A stretch of DNA of 64,000 nucleotides from Pelosinus baikalensis (GCF_020819555.1 NZ_JAJHJB010000013.1:50003-114002), one strand, 5' to 3'; shown: positions 1 through 8,517, numbered from the stretch's first letter. Notes: generated by a model from the letters alone, not told the origin. Made by a program: numbers and translations.

Positions 1-267
1 ATTCAAATAGGGCCTTTGCAGGAAAATAGCGGTCTTAATTATACAAGGTTACTTACACATTTACAGAGTAGTATTCACCGAGTGGTAACTAATACTGCGA
101 TTGAGAACCCATTTATGGAGCATTTAAAAAAAGATTTTACCAGATCCTATGAGCTTGCTAGGCAAGTAGGTGATATTATAGAAATGGAATTGCAAGTAAA
201 AGTTCCAGATGCTGAAATCGGATATTTAACAATTCATTTGGAGCGTATTCGCGGTAAGCATCATTGA
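1..267 (+). CDS. glcT: GlcT-type transcriptional antiterminator, C-terminal fragment (5' end outside window)
   Basis: The reading frame is open from base 1, so the gene began before the window; only the last 88 codons are seen. They form the end of a PTS regulation domain (PRD2), with the typical ending EIGYLTIHLERI and a conserved His. In the BglG/LicT/GlcT family an N-terminal RNA-binding domain grips a RAT hairpin and the PRDs are phosphorylated by PTS proteins. The glucose-specific assignment comes from context: a ptsG-type RAT begins 17 bases after the stop and ptsG follows, the same order as Bacillus subtilis glcT-ptsG. The RNA-binding domain cannot be checked here. Confidence 0.85.
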   Translation: MQIGPLQENSGLNYTRLLTHLQSSIHRVVTNTAIENPFMEHLKKDFTRSYELARQVGDIIEMELQVKVPDAEIGYLTIHLERIRGKHH

Positions 268-284
268 TAATTAAATAAGTATAT

Positions 285-312
285 ACGTGTTACTGGTAAA
301 GCAGGCATGAGT
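285..312 (+). promoter_or_regulatory. Ribonucleic antiterminator (RAT) site of ptsG
   Basis: The stretch has the elements acgtgttactgg and gcaggcatgagt, the two half-sites of RAT hairpins; from memory it is very close to the B. subtilis ptsG RAT. Its 3' part (305-312) is also the 5' arm of the terminator that follows, so the two structures exclude each other. This is the standard GlcT switch: binding of GlcT stabilises the RAT and lets transcription run into ptsG. Confidence 0.85.
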
Positions 313-356
313 TGTTAATGAGGAGATCTATCCTCATAATGACTCATGCTTTTTTA
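305..356 (+). terminator. Conditional leader terminator of ptsG
   Basis: Arms gcatgagt (305-312) and actcatgc (342-349) enclose an inner stem atgagga/tcctcat, followed by six T. It overlaps the RAT at 305-312, so it is the regulated terminator of the ptsG leader and also ends glcT transcripts. Confidence 0.85.
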
Positions 357-530
357 TTATAGAAGAAAGGATATGTCTTCAGGTGGGAAAATACAAAATT
401 CGAATATGTTTTGTATGTTTTAAATAATCCATAGATTTTTTTCTTATTATCCATTTAAGGAGGTGATCCGAAAGGAAATCGGGGCAGACTAGATTTTATA
501 ATAAATTGATAAAATGAGAGGGGAATTATA

Positions 531-2564
531 ATGATAAAAAAATCCTTTGGTATATTACAACAGGTAGGGAAAGCCTTAATGCTGCCAGTAGCCTTATTAC
601 CAGCAGCAGGTCTCTTATTAGCTTTTGGTAATGCTTTTCAAAATCCAGCGGCGATTAGTATTATGCCTTTTCTTGATAATCACGTCATTCATGCTATGGC
701 GCAAATTATGGAACAGGCCGGTGGTATTATTTTCGGTAATCTTTCATTGCTGTTTGCAGTAGGTGTGGCAGTTGGATTATCTGGTGGTGAAGGTGTTGCC
801 GGGCTTGCGGCAATTGTTGGTTTTTTAATCATGAATGTTACTATGGGGATAGTAACAGGGATTACTCCGGACATGATTGCTGGCAATCCTGCCTATAGCA
901 GTGTACTCGGAATTCCTACGTTGCAAACCGGTGTATTTGGCGGTATCATTGTGGGTATATTAGCAGCACAAGTATACAAACGATTTTATAATATTGAATT
1001 GCCGTCTTATCTTGGTTTCTTTGCAGGTAAACGTTTTGTACCGATTGTAACAGCGGTTGCGGCCCTTGTTTTAGGTGTGGTTATGACTTTTGTTTGGCCG
1101 CCGATTCAGTTAGGATTGACCATGTTTTCACGTAATATGATTGATTCTAATAAGGTACTTGCTGCCTTTGTTTTCGGTATTATTGAACGTGCCTTGATTC
1201 CTTTTGGTCTTCATCATATTTTCTATAATCCTTTTTGGTATCAGTTTGGTGAGTATGTAAGTAAAAGCGGACAAATTGTTAACGGTGATCAAAGTATATT
1301 CTTTGCTCAGCTCAAAGACGGTGTTGCCTTTACCGCTGGTACATTTATGACTGGGAAGTTCCCATTTATGATGTTTGGTCTGCCAGCTGCAGCCCTTGCC
1401 ATTTATCATGAGGCAAAACCAGAAAAGAAAGCGGCAATTGGCGGTATTATGCTTTCGGCGGCCCTCACATCCTTTTTAACAGGTATCACTGAACCCATTG
1501 AATTTTCCTTCTTGTTCGTTGCGCCAGTACTATTTGGTATTCATACGATTTTTGCTGGTTTATCCTTTATGCTGATGCAGATTCTGAATGTAAAAATCGG
1601 TATGACCTTTTCTGGCGGTGTAATTGATTATTTATTGTTTGGCGTTATTCCCAATCGTACGGATTGGTGGTTAGTAATTCCTGTAGGTTTGGCATTTTCA
1701 GTCATCTATTATTTCGGATTCCGCTTTGCTATCCGCACTTGGAATTTAAAAACTCCAGGGCGGGAAGACGATACAGGAACAGAAGAAGTATACAATGCTC
1801 CAGCTTCTAGTTTAGCAGCAGATGTTTTACAGGCGTTAGGTGGTAAAAATAATCTTACTCATCTAGATGCTTGCATTACTCGCTTACGTGTCAGTGTGAA
1901 AAACAGTAGTGAGGTTAATAAAGATAGACTCAAAACACTTGGTGCGTCAGGTGTTATGGTAATAGGTGATAATCTGCAAATTATTTTTGGACCTAAATCG
2001 GATATACTAAAAACACAAATGCAGGATATTATAGCAGGAAAAGGGGTAATTAATGCTACTATTATTCCTGAGGAGATAAAGCAACAGGCAGCAACTAGTG
2101 CAATAAGCGATTCCATCAATTCTTTTCTTGCTCCATTAGATGGAAAGATTATTGCTATCACACAAGTGCCAGATCAAGTGTTTTCACAGAAAATAGTAGG
2201 TGATGGCTTTGCTATTGAGCCTAGTAATGGTGAGATTGTATCACCTGTTAACGGGGTCGTAACGAGTGTGCTGGAAAGTAAACATGCTGTTGGGATTACC
2301 GCAGACAGCGGCTTAGAAATGATTGTGCATTTTGGCATTGATACGGTACATCTAAAAGGAGAAGGATTTACTTTGTTTGTCAACCAAGGAGATCGTATCA
2401 AAGCAGGCCAAAGCCTCTTTAAAGCAGATTTGAAAGCAATAAAAGATAAGGTACCTTCTATGATTACCCCTATTGTTTTTACTAATTTAGCCGGTAAGTT
2501 GATTGTGGTAGAAGAAGGGAAAACTGTAAAACGTGGAGAACGTATGAATATTAAAGTACAATAA
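531..2564 (+). CDS. ptsG: PTS glucose-specific transporter subunit EIICBA
   Basis: A 677-residue membrane permease that imports glucose and phosphorylates it to glucose-6-phosphate, using phosphate from HPr. Domains in order: EIIC membrane channel (about 1-400, with GITEPIEF at 318-325), EIIB (about 420-500, phospho-Cys448 in LDACITRLRV), EIIA (about 530-677, phospho-His600 in VHFGIDTV). All three active sites are intact and the length matches B. subtilis PtsG (about 699). The start has a good RBS (gagaggggaatt). The gene is preceded by the RAT/terminator switch and followed by a terminator, so it is probably a single-gene unit under GlcT. Substrate identity rests on the RAT context and could extend to glucosamine. 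Confidence 0.93.
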   Translation: MIKKSFGILQQVGKALMLPVALLPAAGLLLAFGNAFQNPAAISIMPFLDNHVIHAMAQIMEQAGGIIFGNLSLLFAVGVAVGLSGGEGVAGLAAIVGFLIMNVTMGIVTGITPDMIAGNPAYSSVLGIPTLQTGVFGGIIVGILAAQVYKRFYNIELPSYLGFFAGKRFVPIVTAVAALVLGVVMTFVWPPIQLGLTMFSRNMIDSNKVLAAFVFGIIERALIPFGLHHIFYNPFWYQFGEYVSKSGQIVNGDQSIFFAQLKDGVAFTAGTFMTGKFPFMMFGLPAAALAIYHEAKPEKKAAIGGIMLSAALTSFLTGITEPIEFSFLFVAPVLFGIHTIFAGLSFMLMQILNVKIGMTFSGGVIDYLLFGVIPNRTDWWLVIPVGLAFSVIYYFGFRFAIRTWNLKTPGREDDTGTEEVYNAPASSLAADVLQALGGKNNLTHLDACITRLRVSVKNSSEVNKDRLKTLGASGVMVIGDNLQIIFGPKSDILKTQMQDIIAGKGVINATIIPEEIKQQAATSAISDSINSFLAPLDGKIIAITQVPDQVFSQKIVGDGFAIEPSNGEIVSPVNGVVTSVLESKHAVGITADSGLEMIVHFGIDTVHLKGEGFTLFVNQGDRIKAGQSLFKADLKAIKDKVPSMITPIVFTNLAGKLIVVEEGKTVKRGERMNIKVQ

Positions 2565-2588
2565 AGTAACGTAGGTATTTGTTTAACG

Positions 2589-2618
2589 AAAAGGCACCAG
2601 AAGTTTCTGGTGCCTTTA
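2589..2618 (+). terminator. Rho-independent terminator after ptsG
   Basis: A 13-bp inverted repeat (aaaggcaccagaa / ttctggtgccttt) with a two-base loop, lying 25 bases after the ptsG stop. Confidence 0.85.
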
Positions 2619-2702
2619 TGTTAGATAGTAGATGAATGAATTTTGTAAAACAGTGGTAGCGTTTTTCATGCTATGGTACTGTTGTAAAAAGGGGTGGATC
2701 AG

Positions 2703-4532
2703 GTGAAAGATATATTCCGATACCTTCAGCAAATCGGACAATCTTTAATGCTGCCTGTATCTGTTTTGCCGGCAGCCGGACTTTTATTCCGGTTTGGAGA
2801 AAAGGATTTACTTAATATGCCTGCAGTACGGGATGCTGGTATGGCAGTATTCGCTAATTTACCATTATTATTTGCAGTAGGAGTGGCGATTGGTTTCTCC
2901 CATGGGCAAGCGGTTGCCGCTTTGGCGGCTGTGATTGGTCATTTGATTTTTCTGGCAGTATTAAAGTCTGTAAATCCGAGTATTGATATGGGCGTTTTTT
3001 CTGGTATTGCTATGGGGCTGATTGCAGCTGTCTTATATAGGCAGTTTCATCAGATGAGGTTGCCCCATGTGTTAGGATTTTTTGCGGGAAAGCGTTTTGT
3101 GCCGATTATTACTGCTGTAGCAGGAGTGGTGATGGCTTTACTAATACAGGTTGTCTGGCCTGTAATCCAATTAGGAATTGATGGAATTGGTCATTTTGCA
3201 GTAAACTCTAGTATAGGTCCAGCATTGTTTGCTGCGGGAAAACGTTTGTTAATACCGATCGGTCTGCATCATGTATACTATCCTGCTTTTTTATATGAAT
3301 TTGGGCACTTTATTACCCCTGATGGTACTTTGATTCGCGGAGATTTTAATCGTTATTTTGCAGGTGATCCAGCGGCAGGTATATTTATGGCCAGTGAGTT
3401 TCCGATTATGATGTTCGGTCTGCCAGCAGCAGCTTTTGCGATATACTATAATGCTAAACCGGAACGGCGAAAGGCTATTGCGGGATTGATGATTAGTGGC
3501 GCTTTAACTTCTTTTTTGACAGGGATTACAGAACCCATAGAATTTGCATTTATTTTTGTTGCGCCATCTTTATTTGTGTTTCATGTGCTAATGGCTGGTG
3601 TTTCCGGGCTTATGACCAGTTGGCTGGATATTCATTTGGGATTTACCTTTTCAGCATCTTTTATTGATTATTTACTATCTTATAAATATGGGCACAACCA
3701 GTTATGGATATGGCCGGTTGGAATCAGTATTGGTGCGCTCTATTTTATTGTATTTCATCTGGCGATAAATCATTTTCAATTAAAAACACCGGGACGGGAA
3801 GATGTACCTCTTGCTGATCATGAGTTAGATACTTCTCGTAGGGCATATAACATAGTGAAAGCATTGGGTGGAGCAGATAATATTAAGGCTTTGGATGCAT
3901 GTATTTCCAGACTGCGAGTTTCTGTAAAACAACGAGAGTCAGTGAAAAAACAGGATTTTCCAGCTTTAGGTGCAGTCGGAATCATGGAAATGGGTACTAA
4001 TTTTCAATTTATCTTTGGAACTCAGTCCGACGGTTTAAAAGAAGAAATTTCCAAGATGATTGGGAAAAAATCAGTTGATGAGCAACTGACAGAAGCAGAT
4101 GTTCCGACTCCTAAGCAGGATGTACGAATTAATGCGCCGGTAAGTGGCAGACTGATCCAAGAGGAAGTAGAATCCCAGAATCGTTATACTGTAGCAATTG
4201 CTACAGGGGATGATATTTGTCTTGCCCCTGCTGCCGGCAGAGTGACACAAGTATGTTCAAATCCAGTATCACTACTGATGATGATTGAGCCACATTATCA
4301 ATTGATGATTCAGGTAGAATTAGAAACCCCGGCTTTAAACGCTGCATTACAGTTTCTGGTCAGTGAGGGACAAGAGATTACTGTTGGACAGAAGATTCTA
4401 TCCCTAGGTTATCCTAGCGATCATGCAGAGAGTATTGTAAGGATTAACATTACTGGAGGAAAAGAGATCCACATAACTCCTGCAGAGGAAGTAACTGCAG
4501 GGGAAGATATTATTATGCAATGTGTGGATTGA
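2703..4532 (+). CDS. PTS EIICBA paralogue of PtsG with a degenerate EIIA domain
   Basis: A 609-residue homologue of the preceding PtsG. EIIC is complete, with GITEPIEF and the HHVYYPAF block, and EIIB keeps its phospho-Cys in LDACISRLRV. The C-terminal EIIA-like domain is divergent: where PtsG has IVHFGIDTV this protein has IQVELETP, so the phospho-His is Gln, and the second His (KHAVGI in PtsG) is replaced by NPVSL. It can therefore not use its own EIIA as a phosphodonor; EIIB would need phosphate from PtsG or another EIIA. The GTG at 2703 is preferred over the in-frame GTG at 2694 because ggggtgg lies 5 bases before it and the N-terminus then aligns with PtsG. Substrate unknown, probably glucose, GlcNAc or a related hexose; a sensory role is possible. 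Confidence 0.85.
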   Translation: MKDIFRYLQQIGQSLMLPVSVLPAAGLLFRFGEKDLLNMPAVRDAGMAVFANLPLLFAVGVAIGFSHGQAVAALAAVIGHLIFLAVLKSVNPSIDMGVFSGIAMGLIAAVLYRQFHQMRLPHVLGFFAGKRFVPIITAVAGVVMALLIQVVWPVIQLGIDGIGHFAVNSSIGPALFAAGKRLLIPIGLHHVYYPAFLYEFGHFITPDGTLIRGDFNRYFAGDPAAGIFMASEFPIMMFGLPAAAFAIYYNAKPERRKAIAGLMISGALTSFLTGITEPIEFAFIFVAPSLFVFHVLMAGVSGLMTSWLDIHLGFTFSASFIDYLLSYKYGHNQLWIWPVGISIGALYFIVFHLAINHFQLKTPGREDVPLADHELDTSRRAYNIVKALGGADNIKALDACISRLRVSVKQRESVKKQDFPALGAVGIMEMGTNFQFIFGTQSDGLKEEISKMIGKKSVDEQLTEADVPTPKQDVRINAPVSGRLIQEEVESQNRYTVAIATGDDICLAPAAGRVTQVCSNPVSLLMMIEPHYQLMIQVELETPALNAALQFLVSEGQEITVGQKILSLGYPSDHAESIVRINITGGKEIHITPAEEVTAGEDIIMQCVD

Positions 4533-4595
4533 TCGGTAAAAATGCATTACTAATAATAAAACAAGATTAGGATTTTATGACTGGGAGATGAAAAG

Positions 4596-5672
4596 ATGAG
4601 AATTGGAGCACGAGTAATTAAAACGGGTATAGCCGTTGCCATAACAATGTATATCTGTAAGTTGCTTGGTTTGGAACCCGCCTTCTTTGGCGCTGTTTCT
4701 GCTGTGATAAATATACAGCCATCTATTTTCTTAACATTAAGGGCAGCGCGGGATCAAATCTTTGTCCATATTATTGGTGTTGTAGCTGGCTTTCTTTTTG
4801 GCTATTTTCTTGGTGTCAATCCGTTTTCAGCAGGTTTTATCGTTATTTTGCTCATACCAATATACATAAAATTAAAATTGCATAGCGGCATAACCATGGG
4901 GATTGTTGCTGCACTCTTTGTTTTAAGTTCCAGTACGGAAGAGTTTATGATACATGCTCTTGCTAGATCAGGAGTTATATTCATTGGTTTGGGCTCGGCC
5001 ATGCTTGTAAACGTATTGTTATGGCCGCCGAGGTACACCAAACTACTGAAAGAGAAGCTTAGCCAGAGCAATGAAGCTGCAGTTCTCTATTTCTGCCGTG
5101 CAGTGCAGGATTATGTCGGTCTCGATGACAGCAGAGAGCTTCATGTCCATACGGAACAAAAAAAGAGAGTTTACAAACTGAATAAGGAAGCAAGACAGCT
5201 GTTAGACTTGCTAAGAAGTGAGCGAAAAGTGGTCACGGAATCATCAGAGCCAAGAGAGTGGATTTCTTTGGCAGAGAAACTAATCGATTACAATGAGTCT
5301 ATCATAAAAAAGGGGAATCGCATTTTTGATCTTTTGCCTATCCGATTGGAGCGAAGGATGAAGTCAGAGGCTCCGCCTGTTAGCGATGAATTCAAAGCTA
5401 TTTTGAATATATTAGAAAGTGGCTGCACAATAGTGGTTCGAGTGAATGGAAAGGTTCGGTCTGTCATTGTTGATGGAGGCATTACCACTCCAGAAGAAAT
5501 CAGTGAAGAGTACTGGGAAAACCTTACTAAGGCAATTGAACAATGGCAGCCAAGGCTTACAGGCAGTTACTATCTGCATGGGTTACTTGAAGTCGCTGTA
5601 ACGGCTAACGAAATCAAGTGGGCGACGCGGCAAGCTAAGATATTGCTATCTGAAAGTGTAGAAAATAGGTGA
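4596..5672 (+). CDS. Aromatic acid exporter family (ArAE_1 / FUSC-like) membrane protein
   Basis: A 358-residue protein with an N-terminal half of about five or six hydrophobic segments (roughly residues 10-150, starting RVIKTGIAVAITMYI) and a soluble, charged C-terminal half. This is the layout of the ArAE_1 family (former DUF939; membrane part plus ArAE_1_C domain), related to FUSC-type effluxers such as AaeB. The family is thought to export aromatic acids, but few members have been tested. An RBS ctgggagatg precedes the ATG. It follows the PTS gene by 63 bases on the same strand and may be co-transcribed. Only a weak candidate terminator is visible behind it. Confidence 0.75.
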   Translation: MRIGARVIKTGIAVAITMYICKLLGLEPAFFGAVSAVINIQPSIFLTLRAARDQIFVHIIGVVAGFLFGYFLGVNPFSAGFIVILLIPIYIKLKLHSGITMGIVAALFVLSSSTEEFMIHALARSGVIFIGLGSAMLVNVLLWPPRYTKLLKEKLSQSNEAAVLYFCRAVQDYVGLDDSRELHVHTEQKKRVYKLNKEARQLLDLLRSERKVVTESSEPREWISLAEKLIDYNESIIKKGNRIFDLLPIRLERRMKSEAPPVSDEFKAILNILESGCTIVVRVNGKVRSVIVDGGITTPEEISEEYWENLTKAIEQWQPRLTGSYYLHGLLEVAVTANEIKWATRQAKILLSESVENR

Positions 5673-5816
5673 AACTTTCTTCGCAAAAAAATGTCTGATT
5701 AAGTTTTTTTATCTCATAAAGATAGTGTTGTATATTTTTTAAAATAGGATTATAATGGAATAAATGGAATTATTTGAAATTCCTTTAAAAAAACAATTAG
5801 AAAAACTAAATATAGG

Positions 5817-5972
5817 TACAGGTGCCCGTAAGGGCTTCATAGAAAAGCCGGTTAAAGACCGGCGCGGTCCCGCCACTGTAATGGGGAGCAAATCCAAGAA
5901 ATGCCACTGGAACGAATGGTTCTGGGAAGGTTTGGAGGCGCAATGATCCTAAGCCAGGAGAACCGCCTGTAT
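5817..5972 (+). ncRNA. Cobalamin riboswitch aptamer
   Basis: The hallmarks of the adenosylcobalamin aptamer occur in order: closing stem strands acaggtg and cgcctgt, the 5' motif ggtgcccg, the B12-box core gcggtcccgccactgtaa, and the 3' block aagccaggagaaccgcct. Downstream at 6040-6099 are hairpins that could form the expression platform. The aptamer normally switches off B12 synthesis or corrinoid and cobalt uptake genes when cobalamin is plentiful. No such gene follows; see the findings. Confidence 0.9.
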
Positions 5973-6039
5973 AACGATCACCGTTTTACCTGCGAGAGAT
6001 GGGGAGGGGATTTCGATGCATTTTTTGCATTCTTTTGTG

Positions 6040-6110
6040 CAGACAAATTGTCTGCATGGAATAAGAAGCCTCTTGGGACGGTGTCACAGGTGGCTTCTTT
6101 TATTTTCGTT
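6040..6110 (+). terminator. Likely riboswitch expression platform (hairpin plus terminator)
   Basis: Two hairpins follow the aptamer: tgcagaca/tgtctgca with a 3-base loop near 6040-6058, and an outer stem aagaagcc (6063-6070) / ggcttctt (6092-6099) followed by tttatttt. The second resembles an intrinsic terminator with a long loop that can pair internally. A perfect 14-bp palindrome, tttcgttaacgaaa (6104-6117), follows. Confidence 0.6.
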
Positions 6111-6116
6111 AACGAA

Positions 6117-6407
6117 ATGCTTACATACGGAGTGCCGGAGACCAGGTTTACATCCAGGACTAATTATTCCGGAAGTCTTCAAGGTCAAAGCTTGATGTTC
6201 GAAGCACCCTTACTAGTTGCCCTTACTCCTTCGCCTGCTAAAGACTTTAGTGCAAGTCAGATGGGCAACTTTGGTGCGGATGCCAACTTAAATTCGGCGA
6301 CAATCGTTGCCCCAAATCCAATGGTGGGCGCGGGTGTAGAGCTCCAAGCTGCCGTTGCCAAGTCGTTTGCTGGGCTGGGTATGCTACTTGGCTCAGCGAG
6401 CGCGTAA
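6117..6407 (+). CDS. Hypothetical ORF downstream of the cobalamin riboswitch, possibly a remnant
   Basis: The frame has a 96-codon stretch from ATG 6117 and is also open upstream through the riboswitch. I do not recognise the product. The second half is Ala/Gly/Ser-rich (VGAGVELQAAVAKSFAGLGM), with no clear membrane segment or motif. There is no Shine-Dalgarno before the ATG, which sits directly on a palindrome. In a +1-type frame the DNA after the stop reads ARKAASEAVAGEEKK then stop, which looks like a natural C-terminus, so this may be a frameshifted or decayed gene. The stretch appears more GC-rich than its surroundings. Whether it is translated is uncertain. Confidence 0.25.
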   Translation: MLTYGVPETRFTSRTNYSGSLQGQSLMFEAPLLVALTPSPAKDFSASQMGNFGADANLNSATIVAPNPMVGAGVELQAAVAKSFAGLGMLLGSASA

Positions 6408-6574
6408 GGCTGCTTCGGAAGCTGTTGCTGGTGAAGAAAAGAAATAACCTTGGACTACTGCGCAGGCGTTTTTCTTCCTATCCTTCTTTATGGACAAATA
6501 TGAATCTAATCTGAACGTAGTGCATAGGAATATTATCAATAATAAATTAGGCAAAGATGCGGGGAGGAATCAAC

Positions 6575-7561
6575 ATGCATGAAATGAAGCTTCTACCCTT
6601 TGAGGTGAAAGAAATCTTAGACAATGCGGAAAAAATACCCGATGGTATTCAATTAATGAAAGCACCAGAAGTTTGGGAGCCAAGTAAGCGGGGCAAAGGG
6701 GTGGTAGTTGCAATTTTGGATACGGGCTGCCAAGTGGATCATCCCGATTTGAAAGACCGTATTATTGGCGGGCGCAACTTTACAACTGACGATAATGGGG
6801 ACCCAGATCAGTTTGGCGATAGTAATGGGCATGGTACCCATGTGGCGGGAACTATTGCTGCTGCCGAGAACAGCCAGGGTGTTGTCGGTATGGCTCCCCA
6901 GGTAGATTTGCTGATTCTTAAGGTGCTTGACAGCAGCGGAAACGGAGGTTATCAAAATCTGATCAGTGCTATTGACTATGCTCTCCAGTGGCAGGGGTCT
7001 GAAGGGGAGAAAGTACGTATCCTCTCTATGTCATTGGGGGGGGAAACAGATGATTCAGCCTTACATGACGCCATTGTCCGGGCGACGGATAGCGGGGTGC
7101 TGGTGGTCTGCGCCGCTGGCAATACGGGACAGGTTGAAAGACAGTTTCCCGGCGGGTATAACGAGGTAGTCGGTGTGGGAGCTGTGGATCTGAGCAAAAA
7201 GCTGGCAGCCTTTAGTACGATGAATAAAGAGATTGATGTGGTTGCTCCGGGAGTGGAGATTGTTTCAACCTATCCTGACAACCGTTATGCCGTTCTTTCC
7301 GGAACCTCTATGGCCACACCCCATGTTGCTGGGGCCGCGGCCCTGATCATCAATCAATGCGAAAAGGATTTTGAACGCACCCTTACGGAAGCGGAGATTT
7401 ATGCCCAGCTTTGCAAACGGACCAGTACGTTAGGCTATAAAAAAATAAAAGAAGGCAACGGTTTCCTGGATCTGACTGTCGGCTACCAGAATGTCTTGCA
7501 TCCCGTGGAGGTGGAAACGGCAGTTAAGGAAGGCGAAGTTGCTATGGGTCAAACACGATGA
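6575..7561 (+). CDS. Intracellular subtilisin-type serine protease (ISP)
   Basis: A 328-residue S8 family protease. The catalytic triad is visible: Asp in AILDTGCQVDHPDL, His in NGHGTHVAGT, Ser in GTSMATPHVAG. There is no signal peptide. The N-terminus MHEMKLLPFEV matches the short inhibitory propeptide of Bacillus intracellular subtilisins (LIPY/F motif), and the ending NGFLDLT is also ISP-like. Such enzymes degrade cytoplasmic proteins in stationary phase and are activated by clipping the propeptide. The ATG at 6575 is chosen because ggggagga lies just before it; an in-frame ATG at 6557 has none. It is the first convincing gene after the cobalamin riboswitch, 600 bases away, and no B12 link is known for ISP. 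Confidence 0.9.
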   Translation: MHEMKLLPFEVKEILDNAEKIPDGIQLMKAPEVWEPSKRGKGVVVAILDTGCQVDHPDLKDRIIGGRNFTTDDNGDPDQFGDSNGHGTHVAGTIAAAENSQGVVGMAPQVDLLILKVLDSSGNGGYQNLISAIDYALQWQGSEGEKVRILSMSLGGETDDSALHDAIVRATDSGVLVVCAAGNTGQVERQFPGGYNEVVGVGAVDLSKKLAAFSTMNKEIDVVAPGVEIVSTYPDNRYAVLSGTSMATPHVAGAAALIINQCEKDFERTLTEAEIYAQLCKRTSTLGYKKIKEGNGFLDLTVGYQNVLHPVEVETAVKEGEVAMGQTR

Positions 7562-7670
7562 AAGAGCTAAGGTTAAAAAAGTTAAGTGTATGGATTGATC
7601 AATATTACAAATGGTCAAATTGGGATGATATTGGCATAATCGCTAAGACAAATACACCATAGAGATACGA

Positions 7671-7706
7671 AAAACGACTAGTTATTTTTTGGCTAGTCGT
7701 TTTTCT
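7671..7706 (+). terminator. Rho-independent terminator after the subtilisin gene
   Basis: Inverted repeat aaaacgactag / ctagtcgtttt (11 bp) with an 11-base loop, followed by T. It lies about 110 bases after the stop. Confidence 0.75.
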
Positions 7707-7860
7707 CTGCCTGAAGACGATGTATTTGCATTGGATATAAGTAATACTCGAATTTTGTAAAAAAATAGGTGATAAAAAATTATTACCATAAAAGGAAATT
7801 ATTACAAAACAGCGAACTTTAAAAATATAGAGTAGATAATTCAGAAAAGAAGGAGATTAT

Positions 7861-8517
7861 ATGAAGTACAAAAAGCTGCTGGAATTATATATACCCTTAG
7901 TTGATTTTATTGCCGATATTATTGGACCGAATTGTGAAGTACTTTTACATGATATCGTTGATGTTGAAAACTCTGTGATTGCAATTCGAAATGGATATAT
8001 AAGCGGTCGTTCTTTGGGATGTCCTTTAACGGATTTAGGTTTCAAGCTGCTAGAGAATAAAACGTATTTACAGCATAACGCTTTTGTCAATTATCGAAGT
8101 CGCAATGACAGGGGAGAAAATTTAATCTCATCCACTTATTATATTAAAGATGAAGCAGGAAGTTTGATAGGCATGCTTTGTGTTAATATCTTAAATGCCT
8201 CTGATAACCAGGGGCATAAAATTCTAGGTGAATTTCCTTTAAAGACATTGTTTGGCAATGCAGTTCAAATAAATGACAATGCAGAAATAACGGAATCATT
8301 AAGTACTTCTTTAGATCATGTGGTAGATAATGGGATTCATAAGTTAATTGCCAAATACAATATTGCAGTGGACAGAATGTCACCTGAGGAGAAGAGTGCT
8401 ATTGTGCAGGAACTGCGTGAAAATGGAATCTTTAAGATCAAAGGGGCCATAACAAAGGCTGCTGCCATTTTAAAAACATCTGAAAGTACAATTTATCGAT
8501 ATATGGCAATGAAATAG
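7861..8517 (+). CDS. YheO/DauR-type transcriptional regulator (PAS-like + HTH)
   Basis: A 218-residue protein with the YheO-type N-terminal PAS-like domain (about 8-120: LVDFIADIIGPNCEVLLHDI, ending in GSLIGMLCVNI) and a C-terminal helix-turn-helix (about 155-218: KGAITKAAAILKTSESTIYR). Proteins of this family, such as DauR, regulate amino-acid catabolic genes and sense a small ligand through the PAS-like part. The RBS agaaggagat precedes the ATG. The gene heads a same-strand run of ridA, threonine dehydratase, permease and nifJ, so it is probably their local regulator; the ligand may be threonine, serine or a product. Confidence 0.8.
   Translation: MKYKKLLELYIPLVDFIADIIGPNCEVLLHDIVDVENSVIAIRNGYISGRSLGCPLTDLGFKLLENKTYLQHNAFVNYRSRNDRGENLISSTYYIKDEAGSLIGMLCVNILNASDNQGHKILGEFPLKTLFGNAVQINDNAEITESLSTSLDHVVDNGIHKLIAKYNIAVDRMSPEEKSAIVQELRENGIFKIKGAITKAAAILKTSESTIYRYMAMK

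Noticed and set aside
1128..2401. Minus-strand ORFs opposite ptsG
   Set aside because: They are shadows of the ptsG frame with no conserved features.
2640..2702. A second RAT before the EIICBA paralogue
   Set aside because: A hairpin is present (acagt/actgt, tagc/gcta) but the RAT half-sites are not recognisable and no terminator overlaps it.
5673..5740. Terminator after the ArAE-like gene
   Set aside because: Only a 6-bp stem (aaactt/aagttt) with a loop of over 20 bases; too weak to list as a feature.
5764..6116. ORFs running through the cobalamin aptamer (5764-5946 and the N-terminal part of 5901-6407)
   Set aside because: The DNA is explained by the conserved riboswitch structure; the frames are open by chance and have no RBS.
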